DNA of 64,000 nt from Halogeometricum limi (GTDB lineage Archaea > Halobacteriota > Halobacteria > Halobacteriales > Haloferacaceae), in contig NZ_FOYS01000003.1 of NCBI RefSeq assembly GCF_900115785.1, positions 434,001 to 498,000 of the forward strand, given 5' to 3'. Under the pieces are notes generated by a model that saw nothing but the letters and a program-made list of their open reading frames with translations, was not told where the DNA came from and searched no databases. This document shows, piece by piece, positions 7,635-18,400 of the stretch (its first letter is position 1; each line of letters starts with the position of its first letter). The position numbers were made by a program, and so were the translations under genes.

Positions 7635-10313
7635 ATGGCAGTCAAGGCCGATATCGAGGATGGGGAAGAGATCGACATCGAGCTGCGCGTCACGGGGATT
7701 GACGAGTGGGAGCATGATGCCATCGCTCGGAAAATCCAGCTGGAGGACATCGACGGCGCGGCGGTAGATCTGACAGTGTTTCACAACAACGACGTCGCGG
7801 ACTTCGAATGGCAGATCGGGGAGTGGTGTCTCCTAGAGAACGTCGTCGGGAACGAGTTTCGGGGCGAGATGCAACTCAACCCGGGGTACGACCTTACCGT
7901 CACGCTACTAGACGACCCTCCGGCCGCTGCCAGGAGCAATAATTCGACCGGTAGTGAACTCTCGGAAAAGCCAGTCGACCAGTCAGGGGAGAGTGGTGCT
8001 GCCGCGTCGGCATCGGATGAACCCAGTGACGAAGAGTTCGTTCGCGGAAGCGAGGTCGATGGTAGTTCGCGGCCGACGGCTGATGGTGGCGGCGAGCTCC
8101 TGCATCAACAGCCGCTCTCGGACGGGAACTACTTGCTGCAGTTCGAACTCGGGTCGTTGCCGGAGCTACCGGTTCACGAGTACGAACTCCGGGCGACCGG
8201 GAGCGGCGGAATCGACCCTGATGATTTCACGAACGGGATTGAGGGGTTCACGGCGAAAGCGGCGAACTACTACCAGTCACGAATCCAGAGTCCCGTGACG
8301 ACGGCTGACGCGTCCCGTCGGCGTATCTACGCGACCGAGAAGCTCCACGGTACGATCTCGATTCACGGGTACACTGTCAAGCCGGTCCATCAGGGCGAGA
8401 AGACGCTGGAAGCGCGCTCGTACACGAACGACGGCCCGCTTCAGGAGTTCGTCAAGCAAGACGTGAAACGAGCCGTTACTGGTCGCTTCGAGGTGTCCGG
8501 GATCGACTCGATCATCGAGCCCACCCCGCAGCGGACCGCGAACAGCGGGTTGTTCGAAGCCTATCGGAAGTACAAGTGCCGGATTCGCGTCGATGCTGAC
8601 GGGACCGTGATTTGCGGTGTAAACGTCGCATACCATCTCGAATCGACGTTCTCCGCTGCCGACTGGGTGCAACGCGGATACGACATCGCCGGTGTGACCG
8701 TCGAGCACGACACGGACCTGTACGACAGTGCGCGCACGGCGACGGTCACGGAGATCATCGACATGGACTACGATGATATGCTGGACGGGCCAGGCGTCCC
8801 GATGTCGGAGTACCACGAGAAACACGTCGAACAGGACGTCATCGACTCGATGCGGGCCGGGGATCCAGTCATTGCTAACCTAAAGTACGGGAGCGGCGAG
8901 GATTCGATCTTCCCGCAGCTCCTGGAGTACTGTAAGGTCATCCCGACGTTCGACCAGTTGGGCCGCGTCGATGAAACGTTCCTGAACGTCATCCACAACG
9001 AGAGCCGGATGAAACCCGAGGAGCGGTTCAACGTCGTCACGTCGTTCGTCGACCTGCTCGGCCCGACGCCGTACTTCGGCTTCGACCCGGTCCCGCAGCC
9101 AACAAACGCTGGGTACCGAGAACACAAGACACCGAATATCCCGAACCTGCGGTTCGGTGATGGTCGAACAGGGTACTACGGAGCTGGCGGGCTGGAACGG
9201 AAGGGCTACGGCGTGTACAAGGCTCCAGAGTCGTTCGACATCATCGCGCTGTATCCGGACAGCGAACAAGCCGCAGCACGACCGTACGTCCTTTCAATTC
9301 TCGGCAAGCTCGCGGACTACGACGGAAAGCCGACGAAGTTCGACCAGGAGACCTACGAACTGGGTTCGGAGTTCCACTACTCCCAGCATGCACAGAAGAC
9401 GAGCGACTACGACGCGGCGCTAATCGTCGTCCCTGCTAAGGACAAAGCCGCGGCAGCAGACTACGACGACCCGTATCCCGAGTTTAAGCGCCGACTTGGA
9501 CAACTCGGGGTGCCGAGTCAGATGATCACCATCGACAATCTCGGCAACGACAGCTATCTCGGGAACATCAGCTCGTCTCTAATCGGGAAAGCGGGTGGCG
9601 TGCCATGGCGGATCGACGACGTCCCAGGGGACGTTGACGCGTTCGTCGGCCTCGACGTGACCTACGACCACGCGACAAAGCAACACCTCGGCGCGGCCGC
9701 GAACGTCATCATGGCCGACGGAACCATCCTCGCGTCCGAGGCCGTCACGAAGCAAGCTGGCGAGACGTTCGACGAGGACGACGTAGCGAACGTCATCAAG
9801 CACATTCTAGAAATCTTCGCCGAAGAGGAAGGCCGACCACCGCGGCACGTAGTCATCCATCGTGACGGGAAATTCTACCTCGACATCGAGAGCCTGATCA
9901 AGCGTCTCGACAAGGCTAGGGATCTCATCCAGCGGTTCGACCTCGTCGAGATTCGAAAATCCGGGAACCCCCGCATCGCCGAGTACGACGAATCGAAATC
10001 ACGGTTCGATATCGCGGACAAAGGCGTCGCCTTCCACGTCCACAACGGCAACCACTCCTACCTGACCACGACCGGCGGGAAGGAGGGTAGTCCTGGCACG
10101 CCGCGGCCGCTACAGATCGTGAAACGCCACGGATCGACAGATCTCGACACGCTCGCGGAGCAAACCTACTGGCTGTCGGAGGCACACGTAGGGTCGCTGA
10201 GCCGGTCCACCCGGCTTCCAATCACCACGTACTACGCCGACAAATGCGCCGACTTCGCCATGAAGGGCTACCTCACCAAGGGTAGCGTCATCCGCGGTGT
10301 CCCATACATCTGA
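7635..10313 (+). CDS. Long prokaryotic Argonaute with N-terminal OB-like domain and intact PIWI catalytic residues
   Basis: The 892-residue protein matches the NgAgo-type haloarchaeal Argonautes in length and layout. Residues 1-95 look like an OB-fold (RepA-like) single-strand-DNA-binding domain. Residues 95-160 are a Ser/Asp/Gly-rich linker. N/PAZ-like regions follow to about 530. MID has Y614, K618 and Q629 (YPEFK and GVPSQM), the usual 5'-phosphate guide pocket pattern. PIWI carries D674 (VGLDVTYD), D744 (VIHRDG) and D869 (TYYADK). A glutamate finger candidate lies among E702, E710 and E714, so a DEDD tetrad looks complete. The expected activity is DNA-guided DNA cleavage in the cytoplasm. 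It opens an operon with a PLD-NTPase and an AddAB-like set. That partnership, rather than the Argonaute itself, is the unusual part. Confidence 0.92.
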   Translation: MAVKADIEDGEEIDIELRVTGIDEWEHDAIARKIQLEDIDGAAVDLTVFHNNDVADFEWQIGEWCLLENVVGNEFRGEMQLNPGYDLTVTLLDDPPAAARSNNSTGSELSEKPVDQSGESGAAASASDEPSDEEFVRGSEVDGSSRPTADGGGELLHQQPLSDGNYLLQFELGSLPELPVHEYELRATGSGGIDPDDFTNGIEGFTAKAANYYQSRIQSPVTTADASRRRIYATEKLHGTISIHGYTVKPVHQGEKTLEARSYTNDGPLQEFVKQDVKRAVTGRFEVSGIDSIIEPTPQRTANSGLFEAYRKYKCRIRVDADGTVICGVNVAYHLESTFSAADWVQRGYDIAGVTVEHDTDLYDSARTATVTEIIDMDYDDMLDGPGVPMSEYHEKHVEQDVIDSMRAGDPVIANLKYGSGEDSIFPQLLEYCKVIPTFDQLGRVDETFLNVIHNESRMKPEERFNVVTSFVDLLGPTPYFGFDPVPQPTNAGYREHKTPNIPNLRFGDGRTGYYGAGGLERKGYGVYKAPESFDIIALYPDSEQAAARPYVLSILGKLADYDGKPTKFDQETYELGSEFHYSQHAQKTSDYDAALIVVPAKDKAAAADYDDPYPEFKRRLGQLGVPSQMITIDNLGNDSYLGNISSSLIGKAGGVPWRIDDVPGDVDAFVGLDVTYDHATKQHLGAAANVIMADGTILASEAVTKQAGETFDEDDVANVIKHILEIFAEEEGRPPRHVVIHRDGKFYLDIESLIKRLDKARDLIQRFDLVEIRKSGNPRIAEYDESKSRFDIADKGVAFHVHNGNHSYLTTTGGKEGSPGTPRPLQIVKRHGSTDLDTLAEQTYWLSEAHVGSLSRSTRLPITTYYADKCADFAMKGYLTKGSVIRGVPYI

Positions 10314-10376
10314 CCATGCGCCAGTACTGCCACACGCAACCACTCACGCACTCATCGCCACACCGGTAACCCTCGC

Positions 10377-12497
10377 ATGACCAAGACGGAATTCCAAGCA
10401 ACAGTTGAGTTCGATGATGGCAGCACCGCTGAACTGGAGATGGCTGCCGACAAATCATGGGACAGTTTCCTGAACTACTTCGGTGACGCCCAGCACGTCT
10501 ACTGCGTCACGTACAGTCAGTCCCCGGCGTTCATCTACAAGATGTTTCAGAACCGGGACCTCGCAGTGGACTCATTGGAAGTCATCGTCGGGGACAACCA
10601 GCACGACGACTACCGGCGGTCGCTGAAGAACACGAACAACGCGAAGAAAATCGCCGCGCAACTGGAGTCACTGCGACGAGACGGTGATCTCCGCATCCAC
10701 ACCGTCGATTCTGCGCGCGTCCTCCTCCACACGAAGCTCTACATCGTCGAGAATCAGGACGGGTCTCGCACACTCATCTGTGGGTCGGCGAACCTCTCGA
10801 AGCAGGCATGGCAGGGGAGCAAACAAACCAACGTCAACATGGCCTGGCGTACCGACGGGGACACGCCCGTCGACGAGTGGTTCGAACGGCTCTACGCGTT
10901 CCACAAGGACTACGCGACGCCGTTCATGGAGGACCTCACGGAGGAGATCGAAGACGCCGAAACGGCAGAAGAAGAGGCGAAGATCTACGACATCTGGCTG
11001 GGCGGGGACGAGTTCAGTGACGACCCGGTCGCCGAGCTGAACGCCCGACTCGACGAAGCGGTTGACGACGACCAAGTCAACACGTACAACGTCGTCACCG
11101 ATGCCGAAGAAGCAGAAAAGGCGGTGTTCGCCGCCGAAGATACGGACACCGACCCAACAGAGATTAGTCCGGACAAACGTGTACGCCTCTCCCCGCAGGG
11201 TCTCGAAGACGCCATCTCGAATCTGGACGATACGCTGTCCGCCAATAACATCCGTATCAACGACGGTGAAATCGTAGCGACACCGGCCGGTATCGCACGG
11301 TACAAAGAGACCTTCACCGGATACCCCGACCTCAACGTCGACAAGGACGAGAACACAGTCGGGCTGCGAGTTGATGACTCCGTCCTCGAATTAACGGCTC
11401 CCCTCCCGGATGATCCGCAGGAAGTCGCTGACGCGCTCGACCTGATCGAGCAGTACGTCGAAACGGTCGGTGAGTTCGGTGAAACGCGAACGACGAAGGA
11501 AACGCGGGCACACTTCTACGAGGGAGTTATCTACTTCTGCTGGGCTCCGTTCGCAAACTACTGCGCCCATCACTACGCGGAATACGAATCCGCAGAGCTC
11601 GACAAGGATCTACCGTTCCTGTTCCTTCACGGCGACAACGACAGCGGGAAAGGCATGTTCCTCCGATTCGGGGCGCGACTCATCTCGAACGGGTACGTAC
11701 AGGAAGTCACGACCGGCGACGACTTCATCAAAAACAACATCGAGCGTGCTCGTGCGTCGGACACTGTTTTCCCGTACATCGTTGACGACGTGGCGAAGTC
11801 GAAGATTGACCGGGACATCATCAAATCGTACTGGGAGGGGAAGTGGGACGGCTCCATCCAGATGCCGACGTTCATCTTCTCCTCGAACGACTCGACGAAA
11901 CCGAAATCCGAACTTCGGACCCGCATGAAAACGTTGGATTTCAACGTCAACTTCTCCGAACTGGAGAAGGACGAACGGGAAGCCGCCGCGCAAATCGCTG
12001 GCCAGGCGGACAGCTGTAATCTATTCCCGTGGTTCGCCCACCTGTTCTTGCAGCGGGATATCTCGCTGCCAGACCAGTCGGATCGGCTCGCGGATGCTCG
12101 GGACGTGTTCGCGGAGCTGTACGCGTATGCCGAGAAGGAACCGCCGGAGTACGTGCCGCTGAAGAAACCCGCCGAACAGGAACACGACCCAGGACGACGG
12201 AAGTGGATCAGCGCGCTGTCCGACGGGCTGTGTGAACTCGATTTCAAGGACGACGGGCGTGTTATCGCTGATTTCTCAGCGAACCTGGACCAGCAGCAGT
12301 GTTGGCAGTTCCAGAAGGCTACGCCAGCCCATATTCGGGCGAGTATTTACGGGCCGGCAGTCCAGTTTGAAAGCGCAAACAGATTCAAGAATTGGATAGA
12401 TGAGCCCAGTATCATCGAAGATGCACGACGCGACACCGAAACGGCGGCTGACAACACCGGTGTTCTGTCTCGGGTCACGCGGCTCGTCCGAGGGTAA
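10377..12497 (+). CDS. PLD-family phosphodiesterase fused to a P-loop NTPase
   Basis: The 706-residue protein has two enzymatic halves. The N-terminal half (about 30-185) is a phospholipase-D-type domain: HTKLYIVE (118-125) followed by GSANLS (136-141). This is the HxKx4D/GSxN signature with Glu in place of the Asp. Only one HKD copy is present, so dimerisation would be needed for an active site. The C-terminal half has a Walker A GDNDSGKG (419-426), an acidic Walker B FPYIVDD (465-471), a sensor-like FIFSSND (499-505) and an arginine-rich strand after it. This resembles SF3/AAA-like helicase cores. The linker is acidic. The gene lies 63 bases after the Argonaute and 5 bases before the AddB-like gene. 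A nuclease or effector coupled to an NTPase motor is likely; substrate unknown. Confidence 0.75.
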   Translation: MTKTEFQATVEFDDGSTAELEMAADKSWDSFLNYFGDAQHVYCVTYSQSPAFIYKMFQNRDLAVDSLEVIVGDNQHDDYRRSLKNTNNAKKIAAQLESLRRDGDLRIHTVDSARVLLHTKLYIVENQDGSRTLICGSANLSKQAWQGSKQTNVNMAWRTDGDTPVDEWFERLYAFHKDYATPFMEDLTEEIEDAETAEEEAKIYDIWLGGDEFSDDPVAELNARLDEAVDDDQVNTYNVVTDAEEAEKAVFAAEDTDTDPTEISPDKRVRLSPQGLEDAISNLDDTLSANNIRINDGEIVATPAGIARYKETFTGYPDLNVDKDENTVGLRVDDSVLELTAPLPDDPQEVADALDLIEQYVETVGEFGETRTTKETRAHFYEGVIYFCWAPFANYCAHHYAEYESAELDKDLPFLFLHGDNDSGKGMFLRFGARLISNGYVQEVTTGDDFIKNNIERARASDTVFPYIVDDVAKSKIDRDIIKSYWEGKWDGSIQMPTFIFSSNDSTKPKSELRTRMKTLDFNVNFSELEKDEREAAAQIAGQADSCNLFPWFAHLFLQRDISLPDQSDRLADARDVFAELYAYAEKEPPEYVPLKKPAEQEHDPGRRKWISALSDGLCELDFKDDGRVIADFSANLDQQQCWQFQKATPAHIRASIYGPAVQFESANRFKNWIDEPSIIEDARRDTETAADNTGVLSRVTRLVRG

Positions 12498-12502
12498 CAA
12501 CC

Positions 12503-14563
12503 ATGTCTGACCACTCATCTCACCGGCGATTCGACGGGACGCTAGTCACGGCACCGTTCGGGGGCGAAAACGTCGAGCGGACAGCCCGGGACGAATACCG
12601 AACGCTACTCAACGAGTACGATTCTGAGGATGTGCTCGTCATCACGGGTGCGCCGACGAGTACGGACACGTTCCGGGAGACGTTAGGTGAGGAACTTCCG
12701 GGTGCGGCGACACCGTACGTGACGTCGCTCGTCGTGCACGCGACCGATGTCCTCAATCAGACCGATGACCGAGTCATTCTCTCCGACGCGCTACGCCGAG
12801 AACTCCTCCACCGATTCCTCGCCGACTACGAGTGGGACACAGAGTACCTCCAGCGAGCGTCTGAACAACCTTCGTTCATTGAAGATGTGGACGCCGTGAT
12901 GGGAACGATCTCCTGGCAGACGGTCATGCCCGAGGAAACCCCGGAACTCCGTGATATAACGGCTGCGCTCGACGCGTTCCACGAGTGGCTGGCCGAGTAC
13001 GGCCACATGGAACGCGGCCAACTCATCTCGGAAGCACTCGATGTCCTCACCGGGGATGCCCGTGACGACGTCGTCGATTTCGAGGCGGTGCTCGCAGTCG
13101 AGTTTGAGGAGTTCTTTCCGCTCGACCGCGCGTATCTCGACGCGCTCGCAGGGGACTGTGAGCTCGTCTGTATCGCCGAAAAGAATGCGAGTGTGCGCCG
13201 CACGTGGGTCGAAACAGGGCCCGTTACGGACTATGTCACGTTCAGCGAGGCTCGCCGCGGGGCGTCAGAGACGCCGTCAACGCGACCAGCTGCCACAGCA
13301 ACGTATTTTGCCAAAGAAACGGTCCCGGCAGACCCAGAAACGGGATCGGTGTCCGTCCTCGCTGCAGACTCCAGTGACGAACAACTCGCCGAGATTGCAA
13401 ACGAGATTGAGGAACTCGTCGCGCAGCCGGATTGGAACTACGACGACATCGCTGTCGCCACGAAACAAAGTGGGAGTTCGGTTACGGACGCAATTGAGGC
13501 GTTCGAGCGTGCCGGCATCCCGACGGAATCGACAACAGTCACTGGTTTCGGAGACGATCCTGCGATCCGGGAACTCCTCGCTGCCGTGCGGTATCTCGCT
13601 GCCGACGACAAGGACGAGCTGCCTGAACACGGCCCGGATCTTGATACGGAGCGCTTAGACCGCGTCCGGGAGATGGACAGCCTCGAAGATGGGATTCGCT
13701 GGTGGGCGACAGACGCAGGGTTGAAAGAGCGGATTGCGGAGCGCGCGACCCCGCTGAACGCACGGGCACAGTTCGGAAATGTCAAGCGGGCGTTCCGGAT
13801 GACCGCGTTTCTCGAAGAGACTGAGTTTGTGGATGCGACGTGGAGGTCCTTCGAGGAGATGCTCGAACGCGCCCACGAGTACGCACCGCAACAAAACCAG
13901 ACCAGTGCAACGAACCTTGACGGCGGTGTTCGCGTGGACCACCTGCAGGCGATCAAGAACGAGTCGTTCCGCGCGGTGTTTCTCGTGAATCTCGTCGATA
14001 GTGAGTACCCTGGTGACCCGTTCCTGACTCGATTGTTCCCGACCGAGCGGGTCGCATCGATGCGGGACTACCCTGGTGTCACGGACCTCGACGAGCCGGA
14101 CGTGGATGCGACGTTCCCGACGCTGTCCACGGCGTCGAGTCGGCCGTTCGCTCGGTATCACACGGAGCACGCCCGGCGACGCCTGGCGATTGGGGCTGGC
14201 GCTGCTGACGAGCACCTGTACTGTTGTCTCTACGAGTACGAGGACACCGCACTGGAAGAGCGTGCGCAGGCATCGCGGTTCCTCACAGACGCGTACGACA
14301 CCCTGCCGTGGGTCACTGAATCCGACGATCCACACATCACGAGCGAGCAAGCGGCGGAGGATTTCCTGTTATCGCGGGTTGACGACGCGCTCGCCGCGGT
14401 GCGCCGCGCGAACAGTCAGGACGTGACGGTGTCGCTCGACGAGGTAGAAGCGGAACTCGGCGAGATTCAGGACCTGCTCGACAAGAGCGGTACGCGTGGC
14501 GAGGAGCTCCGGAAGGCGTTGCGTGCACGTGTCGAGTTTGCTACCGGGGAGGTGCGACGATGA
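12503..14563 (+). CDS. AddB-like inactivated helicase subunit, without nuclease domain
   Basis: The 686-residue protein has the layout of the helicase half of AddB/RexB. It has an N-terminal RecA-like fold with no recognisable Walker A lysine (APFGGENVERT stands at the expected place). A UvrD-like second RecA domain follows from about residue 280 (VSVLAADSSDEQ, YDDIAVATKQ). The late motif AIKNESFRAVFLVNLVDSEYPG is typical of UvrD/AddB motif V-VI regions. It stops where AddB would continue into its Fe-S nuclease domain, and the next gene, overlapping by 4 bases (ATGA), encodes just such a nuclease. I infer that the two together rebuild a full AddB, acting as scaffold and end-recognition subunit for the AddA-like helicase. 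This assignment rests on fold pattern, not strong motif matches. Confidence 0.7.
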   Translation: MSDHSSHRRFDGTLVTAPFGGENVERTARDEYRTLLNEYDSEDVLVITGAPTSTDTFRETLGEELPGAATPYVTSLVVHATDVLNQTDDRVILSDALRRELLHRFLADYEWDTEYLQRASEQPSFIEDVDAVMGTISWQTVMPEETPELRDITAALDAFHEWLAEYGHMERGQLISEALDVLTGDARDDVVDFEAVLAVEFEEFFPLDRAYLDALAGDCELVCIAEKNASVRRTWVETGPVTDYVTFSEARRGASETPSTRPAATATYFAKETVPADPETGSVSVLAADSSDEQLAEIANEIEELVAQPDWNYDDIAVATKQSGSSVTDAIEAFERAGIPTESTTVTGFGDDPAIRELLAAVRYLAADDKDELPEHGPDLDTERLDRVREMDSLEDGIRWWATDAGLKERIAERATPLNARAQFGNVKRAFRMTAFLEETEFVDATWRSFEEMLERAHEYAPQQNQTSATNLDGGVRVDHLQAIKNESFRAVFLVNLVDSEYPGDPFLTRLFPTERVASMRDYPGVTDLDEPDVDATFPTLSTASSRPFARYHTEHARRRLAIGAGAADEHLYCCLYEYEDTALEERAQASRFLTDAYDTLPWVTESDDPHITSEQAAEDFLLSRVDDALAAVRRANSQDVTVSLDEVEAELGEIQDLLDKSGTRGEELRKALRARVEFATGEVRR

Positions 14564-15465
14564 GCCAAGAGTCGCTCTCACCGTCGCGGCTGGCGAACTA
14601 CGCGACGTGCCCGCGGCTGTACGATTATCGGTACGTACAGGACGTGAACGCGCCGGATCGCACCGAACTCTACCTCAACCAAGGGACGATCTACCACGAG
14701 ACTATTGAGGACGTGTGTGAGGCGACCAACCGTGGCGACGCTCCGGAGGTGATTCACGAGCGGGCGATGCGGATCTTCGATGCGAAATGGGGCGAACACA
14801 GTACTCCGGACGACTACGAATCTGCTGCGCATCAAGAGTACCAGCGTGCTGAGAATCGGGCTGCCATCGAGTCGTTCTTCGCTCCCGATGGCGGCGTCGG
14901 TATCGACCACGCCCGCCGCTCAATCGCCACCGAGTGCTGGGTAGAGTGCGAGGTAGACGGGCGGGGGCTTCACGGGAAAGCAGACAACGTCATCCGAACG
15001 GACGACGGCCTCCACATCTTCGACTACAAACGGAAAACACACGGAATGCTCTCCGACGGGACAGCCGAATACCTTGGCGACCACCTCGACGGGGAGGCGC
15101 ACGAGCCGAAGCGCGTGCGGAACGCGTTCCAGACAGCGGCGTACATCGAGGGCGTGAAGAACGAACCGTTCTACGAGGACGGAATGGAGGTCCGGTTCAG
15201 TTTCTACGGCCTCCTCAATAGCACGTCGTTCGAGAGCACGGCTGACGGCTACGACGTATCTGCACGTGGATGGGGGCGGGAAACCACTGAGATCTACGAA
15301 GACCACTATGACACGATATGGGCGCTCATTCGCGCCGCACACGACGGCATTACGGGCGAGAACTACGGACCGGAACCGTTTGAGCTCATCAGCGAGAAAG
15401 CGTGCCCGGACTGTGACTATCGAGAGATGTGTGCTGACCGGCTGTCGACGGAGGTGCGACGATGA
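14560..15465 (+). CDS. Cas4/RecB-like PD-(D/E)XK nuclease with Fe-S cluster cysteines
   Basis: The 301-residue protein shows every landmark of the Cas4/AddB nuclease class. C17 (TCPRLYDY) and the trio C282, C285, C291 (CPDCDYREMC) can bind a 4Fe-4S cluster. H46 (IYHETIE), D142 (GKADN), D155 and K157 (FDYKRK) and Q191 (FQTAAY) form the RecB-family active site. It overlaps the AddB-like gene by 4 bases and the AddA-like gene by 4 bases, so translation is probably coupled and the three products likely form one complex. There is no cas1, cas2 or CRISPR array in the window, so CRISPR adaptation is not its role here. It is expected to trim or cleave DNA strands, possibly generating guides for the Argonaute. 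Confidence 0.88.
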   Translation: MSQESLSPSRLANYATCPRLYDYRYVQDVNAPDRTELYLNQGTIYHETIEDVCEATNRGDAPEVIHERAMRIFDAKWGEHSTPDDYESAAHQEYQRAENRAAIESFFAPDGGVGIDHARRSIATECWVECEVDGRGLHGKADNVIRTDDGLHIFDYKRKTHGMLSDGTAEYLGDHLDGEAHEPKRVRNAFQTAAYIEGVKNEPFYEDGMEVRFSFYGLLNSTSFESTADGYDVSARGWGRETTEIYEDHYDTIWALIRAAHDGITGENYGPEPFELISEKACPDCDYREMCADRLSTEVRR

Positions 15466-18400
15466 GCGGTGACAGTGACGCCTACCCGTCTTGGTTCCCG
15501 GTTCCGGAGGAAGATGTGTCACCGGAGCCCCAGCAAGAGACGATCATCGACGCCGACGCGTACCCGATGCGGGTGCTCGCTGGAGCAGGGACGGGGAAGA
15601 CGTTCACGATGGTCCGGAAGGTGGAGCACCTCATCGACGAGGAGAACGTGTCCCCGGACCGGATTCTTGCGTTGACGTTCACGAACAACGCTGCGGACTC
15701 GATGCGTGAGAAACTCAACGCAAAGCTCGGCGCGGCCGGGTACGACATCGACGCGTACACGTACCACTCGATCTGTAACGAGATTCTCACCGACTACGCG
15801 TACGACGCCGGAATCGATCCGGACTTCGAGGTTGCCACGGACGCCGAAAAGTACGCCATCGTACTGGACGTCCTGGACGACATCAAGTACCGGTCGGTGA
15901 AACCCAACGTGTACGGGGGCGACGGGTACGCGTCAGGAGCCGCATCGAAGTTGCTCAACTTCATCGGGTCGATGAAGCGCAGCGGCATCACGCCCGACGA
16001 CATCGACGCCTTCCTCGGCTCTGCGGACCGCGTCTACGAACTCGCTGACCTTTCGGAGCGTGTCGAGGCGATTGCAAGCGATCATCTGGGCGGCCGGTCC
16101 GTGTCGAGCGTACTGAACTCGCTTCCAGACGTGCGTGCCGACCTCGTTGAGGAACGTGACGCGCTGGGGACGGACGGAATGGAGGCCAGTGCACGCGACT
16201 TCCTCGACCGCTTGGTGGATCTTTGCGATGCGCTGGAAGCGGCGTTCGAAGCCCACGAGGCAGGCGAGCGAGAGCTGCCGGACAACGCGTACAAGCTCCC
16301 GAAGTACCTACTCGGCGGGTACGCGAGCGGTGCGCCGAAGGGCATCCCGGATAGTCTCGACCTCGAACTCACGGATCATCTCGACTCGTTCCTCTCGGAC
16401 TGTCTCACGGCCCGTGACCTGACGGCCGGATACGCCGCGTACGAGCGTGAACTCGACGGGCGGAATCTCATCGACTTCGACGGCCTCGTTGTGGAGACAG
16501 CCGCGCTGATGGAGTCGCCGGTCGGTGAAGAAATCGCTGCCCGATGGGACTACGTGTTCTGTGACGAGTTTCAGGACACCGACCGCCTGCAGTTCGACCT
16601 CGTCACGTCACTCGTCACTGACGACAACCTGTTCGTCGTGGGTGACGACGATCAGGCGATCTACGAGTGGCGCGGCGCGCACGTCGCCAACATCACTGAT
16701 GAACTCGACCGCGCATTCGCGGCACTCACTGACGAACCCTTAGAGGAGAATTTCCGCTCCCGGCAGCCGATCCTCGACCTGGCGAACGAGGCGATCCAGA
16801 AACTCGACCACCGTGAACGTCACAAGACACTGAAGCGCGTCGACGAACCCGAGTACGACGGGGATACTATCGCTACCGTCGAACTGCCGGACGAGGACGA
16901 TGCAGACGGTGCTGCCCAGCTTCGCACCGTCGTCCAGAATCTGCTGAGCGGTGCCGCTGAGAGTCTCGATGAGGCGTACGACCCGGGCGACATCGCGTTA
17001 CTCGTCCGGAAGAACGACCACGCGACACCCGTCATCGAGGAATTCGAAGACGCCGGGATTCCGTACCAGGTTGCTGGCGATCTGGCCACGGAATCCGTCG
17101 GCGTCGGTACCGTAACAGCCTACCTGAAGGCACTCGCGCGGCCGGACGACGAGGTCAGTTGGAATCGTGTCCTCCTGATGCGGTACCGTTTGTGCGACAA
17201 AGACCTCCGCACGCTCAACGCGGGCGATGACTCGCTCGTGGACACGCTCCGCGAGACACCGCTCGACGAGTTCGAGGAGCCTGACCGCGTCGCGGAGGCC
17301 CGTAAGCACGTCACGGAACTCCTCGACATCCGGGATTCAGCGTCGCTCAGTCACCTGTACCGCGAGCTCACAGACGTCACGAATATCGAGTGGTATCTCA
17401 GCGAGCAGGAACGCCGGGACCTCGCCCAGCTGGAGGACATCATCGAACAGTACGGAGATAGCACTGTTCAACCACCGCTCACCCCGGAGTTCATCGACTC
17501 GCTCGAACACTACGACTCCCTGTTCGACGAGAGCGGTTCTTCCCCGACGAGTCAGCCGGATGTTGCCGATGACGCGGTCAACGTGATGACCGTCCACAAG
17601 AGTAAGGGCCTGGACTTCCCGGTCGTCCTCATCCCGCAAGTTACGGCCGACGAGTGGTCACCGAGCTCACGAACCTACGATGCGCTCGAAACCAGCCTCT
17701 CGGACGGCGCAGAAGCGGCGTTCGCCGAGGACTTCGTCGAGCGTGACGCCCGTGAAACACGTCGTGTGTTCCACGTCGGGATCACGCGCGCCGAAGACGT
17801 CCTCGTCCTCCAAGGCGGCACCGAGGGCGACGACGATACTGCGGACGTACACCCGGTTTCAGAGGCGGTTGACGAGATACTGCCATCTCGAATCCCGTGG
17901 CAGCCAGAGCGAGGACAACTCCCGATCTGGACCGACGTGCTGGAATGCCTCCCGGATAACGCCGTAGACTGGACAGACACGCTTGCCAGCGGGACCGTCG
18001 GGAACATTGGTGGGACCGTCAATCACGACGGCGAAGAACTCACCGTCGAGGCAGCGCGCGACCGCGTGTTAGCCCTCGCAACAGCCAGCCTCAGCGGCGA
18101 TCTCTCTCCGAGAACCGAGCGGGGGACACTCCAAGTTGCGTCGCTGACCGGCCCGTCAACGCCGTCACCGTCGCTCTCGCACAGCTACACTTCCCTGGCA
18201 GCCTACGAGGAATGCCCGCGGAGTCACTACCTGGACTACGTGGTCAACGCGTTCCCTGACTATCAGGACACCATAGGCACGAGCGGTGCTGGGGACGGTG
18301 TCTCACAACGCGAAATCGGGTTGTTGTTCCACGACACTGCAGAGCAAGCCGCAAAGCAAGATGCGGAACGCCGTGAGCAGTGGTACGGAATCTGCGAGCG

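Noticed and set aside
14560-15465. Cas4-like gene as part of a CRISPR adaptation module
   Set aside because: No cas1, cas2, other cas genes or repeat-spacer array occur in the window, and the gene is overlapped by AddB- and AddA-like genes.
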